Shown here one piece after another: positions 12,041-24,124 of a stretch of 64,000 nt of DNA. Numbering within the stretch: position 1 is the stretch's first letter; every line of letters starts with the position of its first letter. The position numbers and the translations under genes are program-made. A model generated the notes under the pieces. That model was not told where the DNA came from. It saw only the letters and a program-made list of their open reading frames with translations, and made no database searches. This DNA comes from Hofstenia miamia (Eukaryota > Xenacoelomorpha > Acoela): positions 1,485,390 to 1,549,389 of the forward strand of contig SCFE01000086.1 in assembly GCA_004352715.1 (NCBI GenBank), in the 5' to 3' direction.

Positions 12041-12926
12041 TGTAGAGTCACTTGGGGAAATTCAGCTCATTTTCTTTTAATTTCTTTTAATTACATTATT
12101 TTTGTAATTTTTAGTGACATCAGTATGACATACTTTTATTTTTAAGATTAATTCATGAAACAAAAGCCATGTCCCCTCAATTGGTGCTAATGTGTTATTA
12201 TTACTCAATTTAATTTGTGAGAGGAATTGTGATGGTTAATTTGTAAACAAAGACAGGTAAAAATTATGATTTTGTATAAATGTGAGAGACACTGTAGAGA
12301 AAGAGCAATTGCTTTTATCTCACCAAAACTGTGTTTGCTTTGTTTCTACCTTTATAATATTTAACCTGATGGTTGTTATTATAATTGCTTAAGTTCTGGT
12401 GGCAATTTTGGAGTCACTCTTCTCAACTGGGGACAACAACTAGTTCCTAGACAGTACCAGCCCAAATTGTGGACTGCATTAGGTTATGGATATGGTTATG
12501 TGTAGATATAAAAAACCTTTTGTTTGAATGCAACATGAACAGACACTGATAATGGATTACACTTAGATGATATTATGTTGTTGGCTAGCATGAATGCATG
12601 GTAATTATATGCTATTATTACATGAGCTGAGAGATACTAGAAAACTGAGATGGTTTATTGAGCTAGAAGATAAAACATGAGACAAATAGGGAAGCAACTT
12701 TCAAGCAAGTTTACAAATATCACTCTGGCATGAAGCCATATGAATTGGTCATCCTGGATGTTTTTCTCTCTAAGCAGTTACTAGTTACTTGGATGAATTA
12801 CCAATGTTTTCCTTTTTGTTTATTTTTCACTAGAATCAGGGTAACTACAAGATGGCCACTCTTGCAACCTTCTGCCATGACATTAAGTTCCCCAGTGCTG
12901 TTCTCATTCCCACCACTGATTTTTTA
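12041..12926 (+). repeat. 3' LTR of the Gypsy-like element
   Basis: It begins TGTAGAGTCAC directly after a purine-rich run (AATCAAGCAAGGG) that could be the polypurine tract. It aligns with 1945-2819. Compared with the 5' copy it has lost CpG positions (for example GACATCAG against GACGTCAG) and carries a short insertion near 12785-12815 and a deletion near 12720. Confidence 0.8.
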
Positions 12927-14281
12927 TGAAAGAATTTTGTTATGAAAGATTATAGGATGCCAAAAATGAGCATGCATTCCTACTATTCTATCTTATTGAG
13001 AGTTTCAACTTATTGATTGACTGATGCTACAAATAATTAACTAACTCCTCCTGCTATTATATCCTTTCCTAATAAAAGTAAAAAGTAAACAGGAGATTGT
13101 GTTAGGGAAGAGTAACATAAAGAAGCCCTATCTCTTGGGTGCAAGTGGTAACCTAAGTGCTAAGTAAAATAACCTATGCTCAGTTCATTCCTCACCTCAT
13201 GCAATTTAGGTGAAAGCATTAATAACAATTTAAGTAATGAATGACAAGCAGTACAAATGTGCTTGCCATATACCTAACCTAAGTTAAAGGATATACCAGT
13301 AAATATGTCTACTATCTACAGTAGGTGCCCCTTAACTGTGCAAATGAAAATTAGATAAACATAATTTAGTAAAAGCCAAAACAAAAGAAAATTTAAGTAA
13401 GATGAATTTACTGAGAATAAATTGTAGAAGAAATAAAATAAGCAAAACTTGGATATATATATACAAAATTAACTGGTATCTGTAAACAAAAGCATGCCTT
13501 GAAAATATTGGCAAATATATGGCAGGTACAAAATTCATTTTGGTGTCAATTTTTACTGCAATTCAAAATTAGCAGAAGCTCAAACTAAAGTATAAATAGC
13601 ACCATTTTCACTTTGCCAATTTTCAATTGGAAATAATTTGTAAGAAAAAATTGAAATTGTAATTAAATGAAATAATGAAAGTTGCAAGTATGTAAAAATG
13701 TCTTTATGCCACATGCCCCCTTCCCAAATGGGCATATAGAATTTAGTTTTCCAAATTAACTCTTTGTGGTTCAATAAGAGACTGAGCATCTTTTGCAAAA
13801 GCTATGGCATGAGGATCATTCCATTAGAAAATATCAGAATATTTGGTGATGTGTGTTGCAAAGCAGAGAGCTTCCAGTTGTGTGCTTAAATGTTTGGTGA
13901 AGTTGCAAAATCAAGGGTTTTGCCATTTGATCAGAGATTAGAATAGTATTGTGAAGGTTGTTAAGTTTTCTTGTAAACAAAGAGTAAAACTCAAGTTATA
14001 ATCTAAATCCCTTAATAGCAATTAGCAGTGTGAGTTTTGCATCAATGTCTGAAGCATGTCATCTCTGATTGCCATATTAGTATAAAAGAATATAAAGAAA
14101 CTCAGTAATTTGGAATGATTCTTAATCTCATTGAAAAATATTGAGATGTTACTAGAAACAATTTCTTTGGTCATTGCTTCTAGATCAGAGATGTTTGTTC
14201 TAATTATTGTGATGATTTTGATCAGGTAGTGGAATATTTACATGATATTTGTTATGATATTTAGATCTCCATGAAGGTTTA
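12927..14281. other. No recognisable gene
   Basis: AT-rich sequence with only short chance open frames. The minus-strand frame at 13580-13798 may be a continuation of the unrecognised coding-like sequence to its right, but there is no motif to support this. Confidence 0.4.
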
Positions 14282-14935
14282 ATGACAGCAGTATGTATCA
14301 AGGGAGGGAGATAGAATACAATAGTTATTTTCAGTAGTAACACAATCTTCTAATGACATGTGATTTGTGAGTGTTATATCCAGCCATGTGATCCCAATGG
14401 TTACAGGATATTTCACTTGTCTGTAAACTATGTGCTCCTATAGGGAATCAGAAGGTAAATATTTGTGAAACCTTGATTTGTTTTCTTCTGAAATTTGTAG
14501 ATTTGAGGATGAACATTCAACATTAAACATGAGTTGAGAGTGAGGTTTCAGTAATATAATGATTTGTGTTTTTTTCCAACTTTCTGTAAATAAAATTTTT
14601 ATAAGAGCCATGGAATTGGTTTCCTTAATCACAGCAATTTGACAAGGAACTATAGTTGCTTCTATTGGTTCTGTGACAGTAACTCTCATAAGATAATTAG
14701 TTAATTCTGTTTTGATCCAACTGAATTTCTTTGGACTAGTGTCTACTCTAAGTTTTCCAATTTTGTTGAAGTCAACTTGTTGTTGATGATGTGGCATTAC
14801 CTGTAATTGCATTGAGGTTTGAAATGATTCCTGCATTTGCAACTCAGAGATTGATTGTTGTTCAAGTTTAATTATTTCAATAGGAATTCTTTCTTTCCTA
14901 TCTTTTTTGTATTTGTTGGAGTACTGGTATTAGTT
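14282..14935 (-). pseudogene. Unrecognised coding-like remnant
   Basis: A minus-strand frame stays open for about 165 codons from 14935 down to a TAG at 14438-14440, then for another 52 codons. The product is hydrophilic, with a basic start (YKKDRKERIPIEIIK), a Gln-rich segment (PHHQQQVDF) and the stretch EPIEATIVPCQIAVIKETN. No signal peptide, membrane segment or known motif is visible. It sits between a Gypsy-like element and LINE fragments in a CpG-poor block, so a transposon origin is likely but not shown. Confidence 0.35.
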
Positions 14936-15061
14936 GGTTCATATTATAGATATCTATCATATCATGAATATTTTTATGTTCTGTTGTATTTAGATAATTT
15001 TGATTGTAATCACCCATTAGTGTAATTGCAGTAGATATCTATAATTGTTCAGACTTTATTT

Positions 15062-15550
15062 TTGGACTATAACTCTGCCTTCAATATAGTTTTGCTAAAT
15101 AAGCTTAATGCAATCATTAATGAAAATTTGTGTGAAAATGATGAATGGTTTGGTAATCAGCTGCATTCCTATCCAAGTTATTGGAAACAATGTGTTGTTA
15201 CCTTTTATAGCAAATCATCTAAGCATAAAGAAACATTCATGGGAATACCTCCAGGTGGCTCAAGCTCCCCAATTCTCTTTGTTATCTACACAAACAACAT
15301 AAAAGTTCTTAGTAATTGCTGTGGCAATGCTATAAAATATTGTAGCAATAAACCAACTGAAAAGTCATACCTTTTAAGATTCTCTGATGAGTAATAACAC
15401 CATTAAAATACCAGGAATTACTCATAACCATAATTCAAGATCAGAACTGTGTTAAGTATAAGGGCAACATTGTAAAGAAATTCTTCATTAATGTTGCACC
15501 CAGAATATGGAATCTTAAAAAATTAAAGTCATTAAAAAATATAATCCTTT
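15062..15550 (+). pseudogene. Non-LTR reverse transcriptase fragment (L2/CR1-like)
   Basis: LDYNSAFNIVLLNKLNAII (from about 15065) is reverse transcriptase motif A, and GIPPGGSSSPILFVIYTNNI (15241-15300) is the following block. The YADD block is missing. After a stop and deletion, FFINVAPRIWNLKKL (about 15480-15525) resembles the extreme C-terminus of such proteins. It is a decayed internal-deletion copy lying in the CpG-poor block. Confidence 0.72.
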
Positions 15551-15904
15551 AAATAGCATTTAAATATCTTTCTAGCACAAAATATATTTCTAGTAAATAA
15601 TTGCTAGAATACCAACACTATAAGGATGACTATTAGATAACTCTTTATTAAAGTAGTAATATGGTACATTATTCATAGCCTGGCAGATTTGTTTTCATAT
15701 TTTATGTAATTTGTGTATATGTCCTGTGTGAATTTATTGATGCTAAGCCATTCAGATCAATATGAGTTAGTTAAATGTAAACCTTTATCTGAATAAAAAA
15801 TCTCTTAATTATCTGATTTTATGTAACATGTTTTATATACATCAAAGTGTAGAATCAAGGGGCATGTCTAGCAGCTTGAGTGGTACGAAGGTTGCAAGAA
15901 ATTA
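15551..15904. other. Non-coding tail sequence
   Basis: AT-rich sequence with no open frame. It may be the 3' untranslated part of the LINE fragment to the left. Confidence 0.3.
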
Positions 15905-16040
15905 CCATTGCTGAGAGTGGCCCATACTCTAACAAAACAAATGAAGATTGGTAGTTCGCCAATTTCACTGTAGAAAAATGAACTAAAACCATTTCCAAAA
16001 GGGCATTCCAGCTAGTGACCAATTTACATGGCATCATGCC
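15905..16040 (-). pseudogene. Possible C-terminal tail of a second LINE
   Basis: On the minus strand, CKLVTSWNALLEMVLVHFST resembles the hydrophobic V-WN-LPE-VV-A-S tail that closes many Jockey/CR1-type reverse transcriptases. The match is short, so this is a tentative call. Confidence 0.35.
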
Positions 16041-16870
16041 AAAGCCAAATCATTAGAAACCATCCTTACCAGCCAAGGTGCTAATTGTGTGTCTCAAGTT
16101 TAATTTCTAACTCAATAAAACAAATTTAGCTCAGTGTTCTTGTTATCTCAGCTCATGTAATAAGATGTAATAACATGTAGTTGCCACATATTCACTTATG
16201 CCAATGGCATATTATATTTGCATAGTGTTTTGTTAAGTGCATGCATGATTGATCAAATATAAAGTTCTTTTATTCCCTATACCTATGCATAACCTTAAAG
16301 CAACCACAATATGGGCTCACATCTGTCAAGGAGCAAGTTATCATCCCAGGCACAGCAGAGTTCCTCCCATATTATCACCAGATCTTACAGGCAGATACTT
16401 ATCATATTAATAAAAATGCTAAAAAGGGTTAGTAATATAGAGTAAGTAGAGAAGCAAACATTATCCAGTGAGAACAAAATTTATTTGACAATTGCAACAA
16501 TGAGTTCCCTATTTTATACAGAGAAAGAGGTAAATATTTACCATTTACAAAATTCACTTAATTCCCTTGCAAATTAAATGAGCAATTTACATGTACACTT
16601 TAATCAAGGGGACAATTATAACAAATTCAAAACCTAAGTTCAAAGTACTAAAAATCAATAAAAATCACTAAATTAATAATTGAAATATCACCAAATTGAT
16701 CAAGGAGAGTGCCAATAAAAATAAAATAAAGGGCCCCAAGTGACTCTACAAAAGTATATAATATATAATATCTGTAATCAAACATAATAGTGTAAAAGAA
16801 GATTATAAATGAGCCCAAAATAATGTTAACTTCATTTGTAATCAATTCAATAACATGGGTCTTTTGCTAA
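16041..16870. other. No recognisable gene
   Basis: AT-rich sequence without motif-bearing open frames. It ends at the TG of the minus-strand LTR copy. Confidence 0.4.
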
Positions 16871-18246
16871 TGTAACATCCTCCACCTAGCTTGTTACGCT
16901 GTGTTTAATCACTGCTAAGGGATGCTTAGTAAACTGCGGGTGAGGTGTTACCTATTTGTTGATCCATCAAATTTCTCTTTCTTATTAACTAGTTACGTTA
17001 ATTAAGTACTCAGGTAATAACCATCACTGTTTAGGTGACTGGGCAGTATGATGTTTCCTCTTCGGTTGTTCCATGGGCTCCTGNNNNNNNNNNNNNNNNN
17101 NNNNNNNNNNNNNNNNNNNNNNNNNNNNNNNNNNNNNNNNNNNNNNNNNNNNNNNNNNNNNNNNNNNNNNNNNNNNNNNNNNNNNNNNNNNNNNNNNNNN
17201 NNNNNNNNNNNNNNNNNNNNNNNNNNNNNNNNNNNNNNNNNNNNNNNNNNNNNNNNNNNNNNNNNNNNNNNNNNNNNNNNNNNNNNNNNNNNNNNNNNNN
17301 NNNNNNNNNNNNNNNNNNNNNNNNNNNNNNNNNNNNNNNNNNNNNNNNNNNNNNNNNNNNNNNNNNNNNNNNNNNNNNNNNNNNNNNNNNNNNNNNNNNN
17401 NNNNNNNNNNNNNNNNNNNNNNNNNNNNNNNNNNNNNNNNNNNNNNNNNNNNNNNNNNNNNNNNNNNNNNNNNNNNNNNNNNNNNNNNNNNNNNNNNNNN
17501 NNNNNNNNNNNNNNNNNNNNNNNNNNNNNNNNNNNNNNNNNNNNNNNNNNNNNNNNNNNNNNNNNNNNNNNNNNNNNNNNNNNNNNNNNNNNNNNNNNNN
17601 NNNNNNNNNNNNNNNNNNNNNNNNNNNNNNNNNNNNNNNNNNNNNNNNNNNNNNNNNNNNNNNNNNNNNNNNNNNNNNNNNNNNNNNNNNNNNNNNNNNN
17701 NNNNNNNNNNNNNNNNNNNNNNNNNNNNNNNNNNNNNNNNNNNNNNNNNNNNNNNNNNNNNNNNNNNNNNNNNNNNNNNNNNNNNNNNNNNNNNNNNNNN
17801 NNNNNNNNNNNNNNNNNNNNNNNNNNNNNNNNNNNNNNNNNNNNNNNNNNNNNNNNNNNNNNNNNNNNNNNNNNNNNNNNNNNNNNNNNNNNNNNNNNNN
17901 NNNNNNNNNNNNNNNNNNNNNNNNNNNNNNNNNNNNNNNNNNNNNNNNNNNNNNNNNNNNNNNNNNNNNNNNNNNNNNNNNNNNNNNNNNNNNNNNNNNN
18001 NNNNNNNNNNNNNNNNNNNNNNNNNNNNNNNNNNNNNNNNNNNNNNNNNNNNNNNNNNNNNNNNNNNNNNNNNNNNNNNNNNNGTTCATACGTAAGCGTT
18101 AGTTTGCTCAATTTAATTGGTCAATTACCTCTTGATCGGCTAACAAGTTTCTTATTTTGACCAATATTAAATCTTAGTTGCATTTTACAAAAATAAACTA
18201 AAGTTCATTAACTAAATTTTTTACAATTAATTTCAATTGATAATCA
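16871..18246 (-). repeat. Solo LTR, minus-strand copy, containing an assembly gap
   Basis: TGTAACATCCTCCACCT at 16871 is the reverse complement of the end of the LTR at 20270-21505. After the N run, 18150-18246 is the reverse complement of that LTR's first 80 bp or so, ending TAATCA. CpG sites are retained, unlike in the flanks. The neighbouring LTR is 1236 bp. The visible ends here total about 375 bp, so the missing part should be nearer 850 bp than the 1000 shown. Confidence 0.75.
17084..18083. other. Assembly gap (1000 N)
   Basis: Exactly 1000 N, inside the minus-strand LTR. The round length suggests a placeholder. Confidence 0.95.
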
Positions 18247-18339
18247 TTCGACGTTATTCAGCTTTTAGTTGCCTTTTTTGGATGATGCTACACTAAATAA
18301 CAATAAAATAAAAGAATTGATTTTTGCAAATAATAACTT

Positions 18340-18900
18340 AAAAATGAAGCACTGTTGCAGCATAGTAAATATACTCCCCTTTGCATAAATGGTCACACCA
18401 TTGAATCTGTTGTATGCTGTGAATATCTGGGTGTCATCATCAACACATAGGAAAAATTCTTAAGAAAGAATACTTCATTACTAACTTACTTATGTATATT
18501 TATAAATGAAAACATGCATTGGTATATATTCAAAACTTATATTTTTAGTGTTATTACATATGCTTCATCAACATGGTTTTGACATCTGAATAATTCTCAA
18601 AAACAAAAACTGAGAAGAGCACTTAAGCATGTTTTTGCTCAATGCATTTACCAGAAGAAGATATTATACATGAATGCAATAATGCCCTCATTGTTTGTTT
18701 CAAAAACTCTGTAAATATCATTATATCCAACAATAAACATCCTCTTCACTGGATAATGTGCAGCAAAGTAAATAACTCACATATGTATTTCAGGCATCTC
18801 AGTAACACTTTATATTGCAGGATGTCTAGAAAACAGAAAATGTTTACTGTTCTTGCATGTCAATATCTGCCAACAAATACATTACCTGATTGCTTATAAA
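18340..18900 (+). pseudogene. C-terminal part of a LINE reverse transcriptase
   Basis: INGHTIESVVCCEYLGVIIN (about 18382-18441) is the typical block after the catalytic site in L2/CR1/Jockey enzymes. It is followed by VITYASSTWF and NNSQKQKLRRALKHVF. Stops interrupt it, and the 5' part of the enzyme is not present upstream because the LTR copy and gap lie there. Whether it belongs with the fragment at 15062 is unlikely, since that one appears to have its own C-terminus. Confidence 0.65.
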
Positions 18901-19485
18901 AACTGAATATTACCTATTGCTGTATAGATTGCAATCTTTCCATTTTATAATACTGATATGGGAAATAAACTTATATTATTAAATATGTGCTATGACATGT
19001 TTTAGGAAATGGTAAATATTGAAAAAAACATCATTAATTTATTGTGAAATGACAAGGAAAATTTAGCATTACAGCCTATCTAAGCTATAGCCCAATAGTG
19101 TGAAATCATATCAACTAATGTATTTTCTTAGTATTGACACTCACACAAGGACATGGGCATGTCTCTGCATTGTATTCAATATTATGAAGTCTCTTTATTG
19201 TGTGGAAACATTAAAGCAGTTTCTAAATTGACCTATATATATCTGCTTCATAACATCAGGAGGACACTCCATTGGGTGGGTTAGAGTAGAGATTTGGGTG
19301 GACTGCAGCATGCCTATAGACTCACCCCTTACTTCAAGGAGGCCAAATGAATGTGAAGCATATTAGATATTTCTGTTGTTGAAAGTTGTAATCTTATTAC
19401 TAAAAATGCAATAAGGATTATTTACATGGATAAAGAGAATCCAAATTGACCCCAAATTTTAAAATCAGAAGTATTCACTAGAAAT
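18901..19485. other. No recognisable gene
   Basis: CpG-poor AT-rich sequence. Some of it may be decayed Copia integrase, but no motif can be pointed to. Confidence 0.35.
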
Positions 19486-20269
19486 TGAATGTCTTGCCTA
19501 ATTGGAAAGACTTCCCACAATACCAAGTAATTTTTAGATAAATTCACATCAATTCTGTGCAGTATGATGAAATACCTTCCATAGAAAACTTCACAATTAG
19601 TCTACCAGTTGCCAACAATATCACTCATGGGGCAACTTCACATTGCTGAATTAAAAAGCATTATGCACTAAAGCTTGATCAGATGCTGAATGTGCATTGG
19701 AGTTATATTTCTATCTCATGGTGGAAAATATTGGAGTGATCCAGGAGTTGTCATTCATGTAATTTATAGTAAGCAATATCTCATAAAACAAGCAAACCAG
19801 TATTTTTGATGTCACTCAAGTACTGGTATTGTTCAGATAAATAATCAAAGACCAGATGAGTCAGATAATGTGAGTAATGTTGAACGTATACCTGATATCA
19901 GTAATATCAACAACAAATTCTCATTCAATCATTCTGAAACAAATGCAAAAAGTGAAGATGAAACTATTGCACCTGTTCAAGAATCTAACTCAAAGAAAAA
20001 CAGCAAGCCAAAGCCATGTTAACCATGATTCCTAATTAATTACCAGGCCACAAGACAACATCCAGCATGAGTACAAAATTTCCTTCAAGAGATCAATATA
20101 CTAATTTTAACAAAAATAACTGAATCACATGATGGATGCAAATTGCAAATTTGAAAAATGGAGGTAAATGACGTTTATAGAAAAGTAAAATGCAAAAACA
20201 ATCCAGATCTTAAAGTTATTGTAGCATCACCCAAAAGGAACAAGCTGCAAACAAGAGATTAGTGTCGAA

Positions 20270-21505
20270 TGATTAATAGTGATGAAATATAATTACAAAT
20301 ATGATTGTAAAAATTTGGTTAATTATCTTATTCATTTTGTAAGATGCAACCAAGTTACAATAATTGTACATTCTGAGAAAAATACCAGAGCCAATTAAGT
20401 ATTTTTTGGCAAATTGTAACAAACGAAATTACTCTTACATAAGAACAGCCATATTGGCAGAGGATTAATTCAAAATTCAAAATTGGCAGGTACTTAAAAC
20501 TTTTTAAATAAATAGCTTAGAATTTAAGAGAAATTTGATGAACAATAAATTCTTCGGAGTTTATTTTATTTTCATTCTTCATTTATCTGGTTTGATATTT
20601 AATAAAATGTTCAGCTAAGCAAGTTGTGTCGAGTAGTGGCTGGATTCCATCACGGGATCGATTCGAAGGGTCCTTGTGCCAGTCATGAAACCGCACTTAT
20701 GTTACAGTTAGGAGTTTTTCAATTCTTGCTTTGCCTGACTATCAATCTATACATGTATGAAATAATAGATGTTAGAAATGACTGGATAAAAGGGTCCTTG
20801 TGCCAGTCACGAAACAGCACTTATGTTACAGATAGGAGTTTTTCGATTCTTGCCTAGTCTGACTATCGATCTATACATGTACAATTTAATAGATGCTTGA
20901 AATGGCTGGATAGCCAAACCCTAGGGATATTTATATTTTATTAATAGTAGGAGACTTGACTATAATCGACCAAAAAAATGACTTTACATGTATTGTTATT
21001 AAATGTAGGTGTAGGGAACTGCAACTTATTAATTAAATTTCTAAAGCCAGTAATTTTACGGTAATGGCTACTTTAATATTAAATAACTGCAGTTAGTGTC
21101 AACGCCCGGTTGCTTTACTTAATCAATCTAACAAACACTTTACAAAATTGAGTTTAAGTCAGTTACATCTTGACATGAGTACATGCACTGAGCTAATGTA
21201 GGGTACACATAACTAATTCCCATTGAGCTGAGATGGTGCAGTGGACTTGGTCATCATTCATGAAGGAGGAGAACTGTGGTGTGGAGATCGGCTTCGGGCA
21301 GTGGCCCACAGATAAATGAACCAGGAAACGTCACACGGCTTCGTCACCTAAACAATGATGATTAGTACTCAATTAACCTAACCAGTTAGTAAAGAGGAAA
21401 CGTCTGGCGGTTTACTAAATCAGTAAATCCTCACCCGCCATTTAATTGAGTGATAGTTATTAAAGATAATACACTGTGCAAATAGGCCAGGTGGAGGATG
21501 TTACA
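20270..21505 (+). repeat. Solo LTR, younger CpG-bearing copy
   Basis: It begins TGATTA (possibly a few bases earlier, at TGTCGAA) and ends GGATGTTACA. It is the best-preserved of three copies in the window. It carries a tandem duplication of about 124 bp absent from the 8843 copy. No coding region, primer site or clear 5-bp target duplication flanks it. It interrupts a Copia-like pol reading in the same direction. Confidence 0.75.
20668..20915 (+). repeat. Tandem duplication within the LTR
   Basis: GGGTCCTTGTGCCAGTCA begins at 20668 and again at 20792. The two units of about 124 bp run in parallel through TTATGTTACAG and CTATACATGTA with modest divergence. Confidence 0.85.
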
Positions 21506-22993
21506 CTATTTCTACATAATGGGTGCTTAGCATGAGAACAATTCATTATTGTGAAACTGTTTGTAAGGCTCAGTTAGTATTTCTAGAGTTCATATTATCC
21601 TACTTGATAACAGAATTCCATTAAGTTATCATTGTCATAGGGATGCAGCTACAAATGGGGGCTCCATGAGTTGGACATTAAAACTGCCTTCCTACAGGGT
21701 AAAATGTTAGAGCATTCTGTGTATGTTATCTCCCCTATGAAGCACATTGTGGTTCAAACACAATTTGGTAGGGAAAACACGGTAAGATGGGTTGACAGAT
21801 GCATAAAAGGTTATAGTTTGCAAAATTTTTTGGAGGGATTTAATAAATTAACAGGCATACTGTATTCCATTGATCATGCAGTGCTCATATTCCACAATGT
21901 TACTGGATTATTATTGGATTTGTAATAATTCATTTTGATGATATTTTATTCACTGCCATTAAAAGGTAGCTTTCAAATATAATACATGAATTTAATAATT
22001 AGTGATTCAAAATTGATAAGATAATGAAAATTGACGAAAAGTGGTGTAAATTTCTTGAACTTGATCCTTGAAAACTTTTTCCAGCTTTGAGATTAGTAAA
22101 AATTCCTACATTATTCAGATAAACTATTGGAGATAAATGTATGTTCTATCAGAATATCATTTTCTAATGGGGAACTATAGTCTATAACTTGGCCAGACAT
22201 TCTATTTTAACTTTTACAATTATCATGCATATCATCAGTTCCCAAAGAACTTTATCTCTCAAGAATCAATAAATTTGTAGGAACTTTGAATTTTGAGAGA
22301 GCTACATTGGACTTCTGTAATCCTAAAGGTGATCCAAATTAACTGCCTACAGTGGAAGTCCTATTTAGGGAGGATTTTGATTAATTTTATGGATTCAACT
22401 TAATCTGCTGGTAGGCAAAGAATTAATGAAGAGATGTGAAAAGTAAGTTATTTGCAGAATCAAAAATGCAGATGTTGGTTGATACCCATACAAATCTACA
22501 TAGACAGAAAAGGTCTAGTGAATGGAATATCTTCTGGCGCAGACCCACACAGGAAAAGTTTGGTTATCAAGTTAACACTAGAAACATGACAATAGGGCAA
22601 AATGACATTTAAGCAATTTTGTTTGCTTTGTTATTCATTCATCAAAAACACTAGCAGCTACATATACTTCCAATTATGTTGATAACCTCATTTAATTTGT
22701 CATTTGTAAAATCTTTTTCTATTCCATAATTTTCCCATTTGAAACATCAAAAATAGATTTATTCTCAAGGACTAATTGCAGGTCTAGTGGTAACTACATC
22801 AGAGAGGTTATCAACAATGGTGACTGGACAGTATAATATGTTCGTGTGAATCAATGCTAACTGATGACCTCACAAAAATAAGAAGATATCACAATCTGGA
22901 TTACTCAAAATTTAGATTCAAACATCTAAAGAAGAAAGCTGAATGTGAATCAATAATTTAAATGACCACCAGGAATGTTCATATAAAATGAGG

Positions 22994-23400
22994 TGTTAGA
23001 TTTTTTCGTTTTTTCTAAGTGTTTAGTGTTATTATTTTGAAGCACATTGTTTCTCTTCCTTCAATGATTGTACTCTATAATAACAATTCCAACTGTTAAT
23101 ATGGTAATGGAAAACTAAAAAATGAGTAACACAAACAAGAGTTCAAGGGACAAAATAAGCTTATAAAAGAAACATTTTTTCTACAATTTTTCCTGCACTG
23201 GTACTTATGTGGCCTTTAATTTTGAAAAACCGCAAACAAATGTTTAACAATATTCTTCAAAACATTGATATTTTTTTAATTGGGATGTCAAAAGTAAGTA
23301 TATTTTAGATATCCAGAAGGATTTAATAGAATTTAAATTGATTTATATAAAATTTCTAATTAATAGCATTACAATTTGCTAGTTTGTGAACTGGCTCACT
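22994..23400 (+). repeat. Possible start of the Copia-like 3' LTR
   Basis: TGTTAGATTTTTTCG at 22994 follows the end of the RNase H-like block and an A/G-rich AAAATGAGG that could be a polypurine tract. No second copy is present in the window to define the length, so the end is arbitrary. Confidence 0.3.
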
Positions 23401-24124
23401 GATTTGAAAGCTTGATGCCCATGTGGTAAATGTAGATCCTTAAGCTCAATGCATAGTCTTCCTGATTATAAGACAACGAATTCCCTAGTCAAACCAAACT
23501 GTGCCCTTAACATCTTCTACTGTATTCTTGTAGTTAATAAGCTTTAAATATCATACTTTTGCACATTATTATGTATACAAAGAATGCTATTGTAGCATCA
23601 CTAAGGTGCACGGAAGTGTGCTGATTAAGGGAACGCGGCTAACTACTTCTCTATTAACATATACTTAGTTGTCTTATATACACTTCATATTAACAATATG
23701 TACAAATAACTAGTAAACTAGTAAACACGAAAAGCGAGTAAGCTGACCAATACTAGGAACAAGTACCTGCCGATTTTACACTATTAAGAATTTCTTGCTA
23801 AGAATCTCCATATTTTTCAAAAAGATTTTTCACTTAATTGACTGTAGAAAAATTGAAAAAGGAGAGTAGTGCATAACGGTGTGCACAAATACCACTATAT
23901 ACACTATATAATACAAAATAATTTAACCATTAGTTTTCAAGAGCTGTGATAAACATCGAATACAAATGAATGTTGATTGTTCTAGCGTCATTATGTTGTC
24001 TCATTTACTATTGCTGTTGTTTCTACTCTAGGAATTTAAATCAACATATTCCTAATGGAAATGTGTTTGCATAAGCAATAACTGTCCACCGAACATACAA
24101 ATATTTACTTAATTTTTATTACGA
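23401..24124. promoter_or_regulatory. Upstream region of the Cys-rich gene
   Basis: No gene is seen. CpG content returns to the level of the rest of the window here. A pyrimidine-rich TTTCTACTCTAG at about 24020-24033 looks like a splice acceptor in the 5' untranslated region, 90 bases before the start codon at 24125. TATATA-like runs lie near 23895-23910. The promoter itself cannot be placed. Confidence 0.3.

Larger units (their letters stand above)
1945..12926 (+). mobile_element. Large decayed Gypsy-like LTR retrotransposon with extra 3' coding region
   Basis: Two direct long terminal repeats (1945-2819 and 12041-12926) bracket a plus-strand internal region whose remnants run in the order gag, protease, reverse transcriptase, RNase H, integrase. 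That order, and the GPY/F-like tail ending near 7395 (DHNTYTL...KIVHFQRLK), identify a Metaviridae (Ty3/Gypsy) element. All genes carry stops and frame changes. About 4.6 kb separates the end of integrase from the 3' LTR, of which about 1 kb is a nested solo LTR. The rest remains coding-like and unrecognised. No clear primer-binding site or target duplication was found. Confidence 0.85.
19490..22993 (+). mobile_element. Decayed Copia-like pol split by an LTR insertion
   Basis: Three blocks lie in Copia order. The first is the integrase C-terminal region at about 19730-20000, with WSDPGVVIHVIYSKQYLIK near 19735 followed by an acidic, Asn/Ser-rich linker (about 19850-20020). The second is reverse transcriptase at 21600-22060, with LDIKTAFLQGKMLEHSVYV from 21674 and HFDDILF near 21930. 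The third is a RNase H-like end at about 22620-22940, including TYTSNYVDNLI and LTDDLTKIRRYHNL. The LTR at 20270-21505 lies between integrase and reverse transcriptase. All blocks have stops and frame changes. The 5' end was not found. Confidence 0.72.

Noticed and set aside
17002-18160. Several open frames of 340-370 codons on both strands
   Set aside because: They are open only because they cross 1000 N; the few real residues at the ends are LTR sequence.
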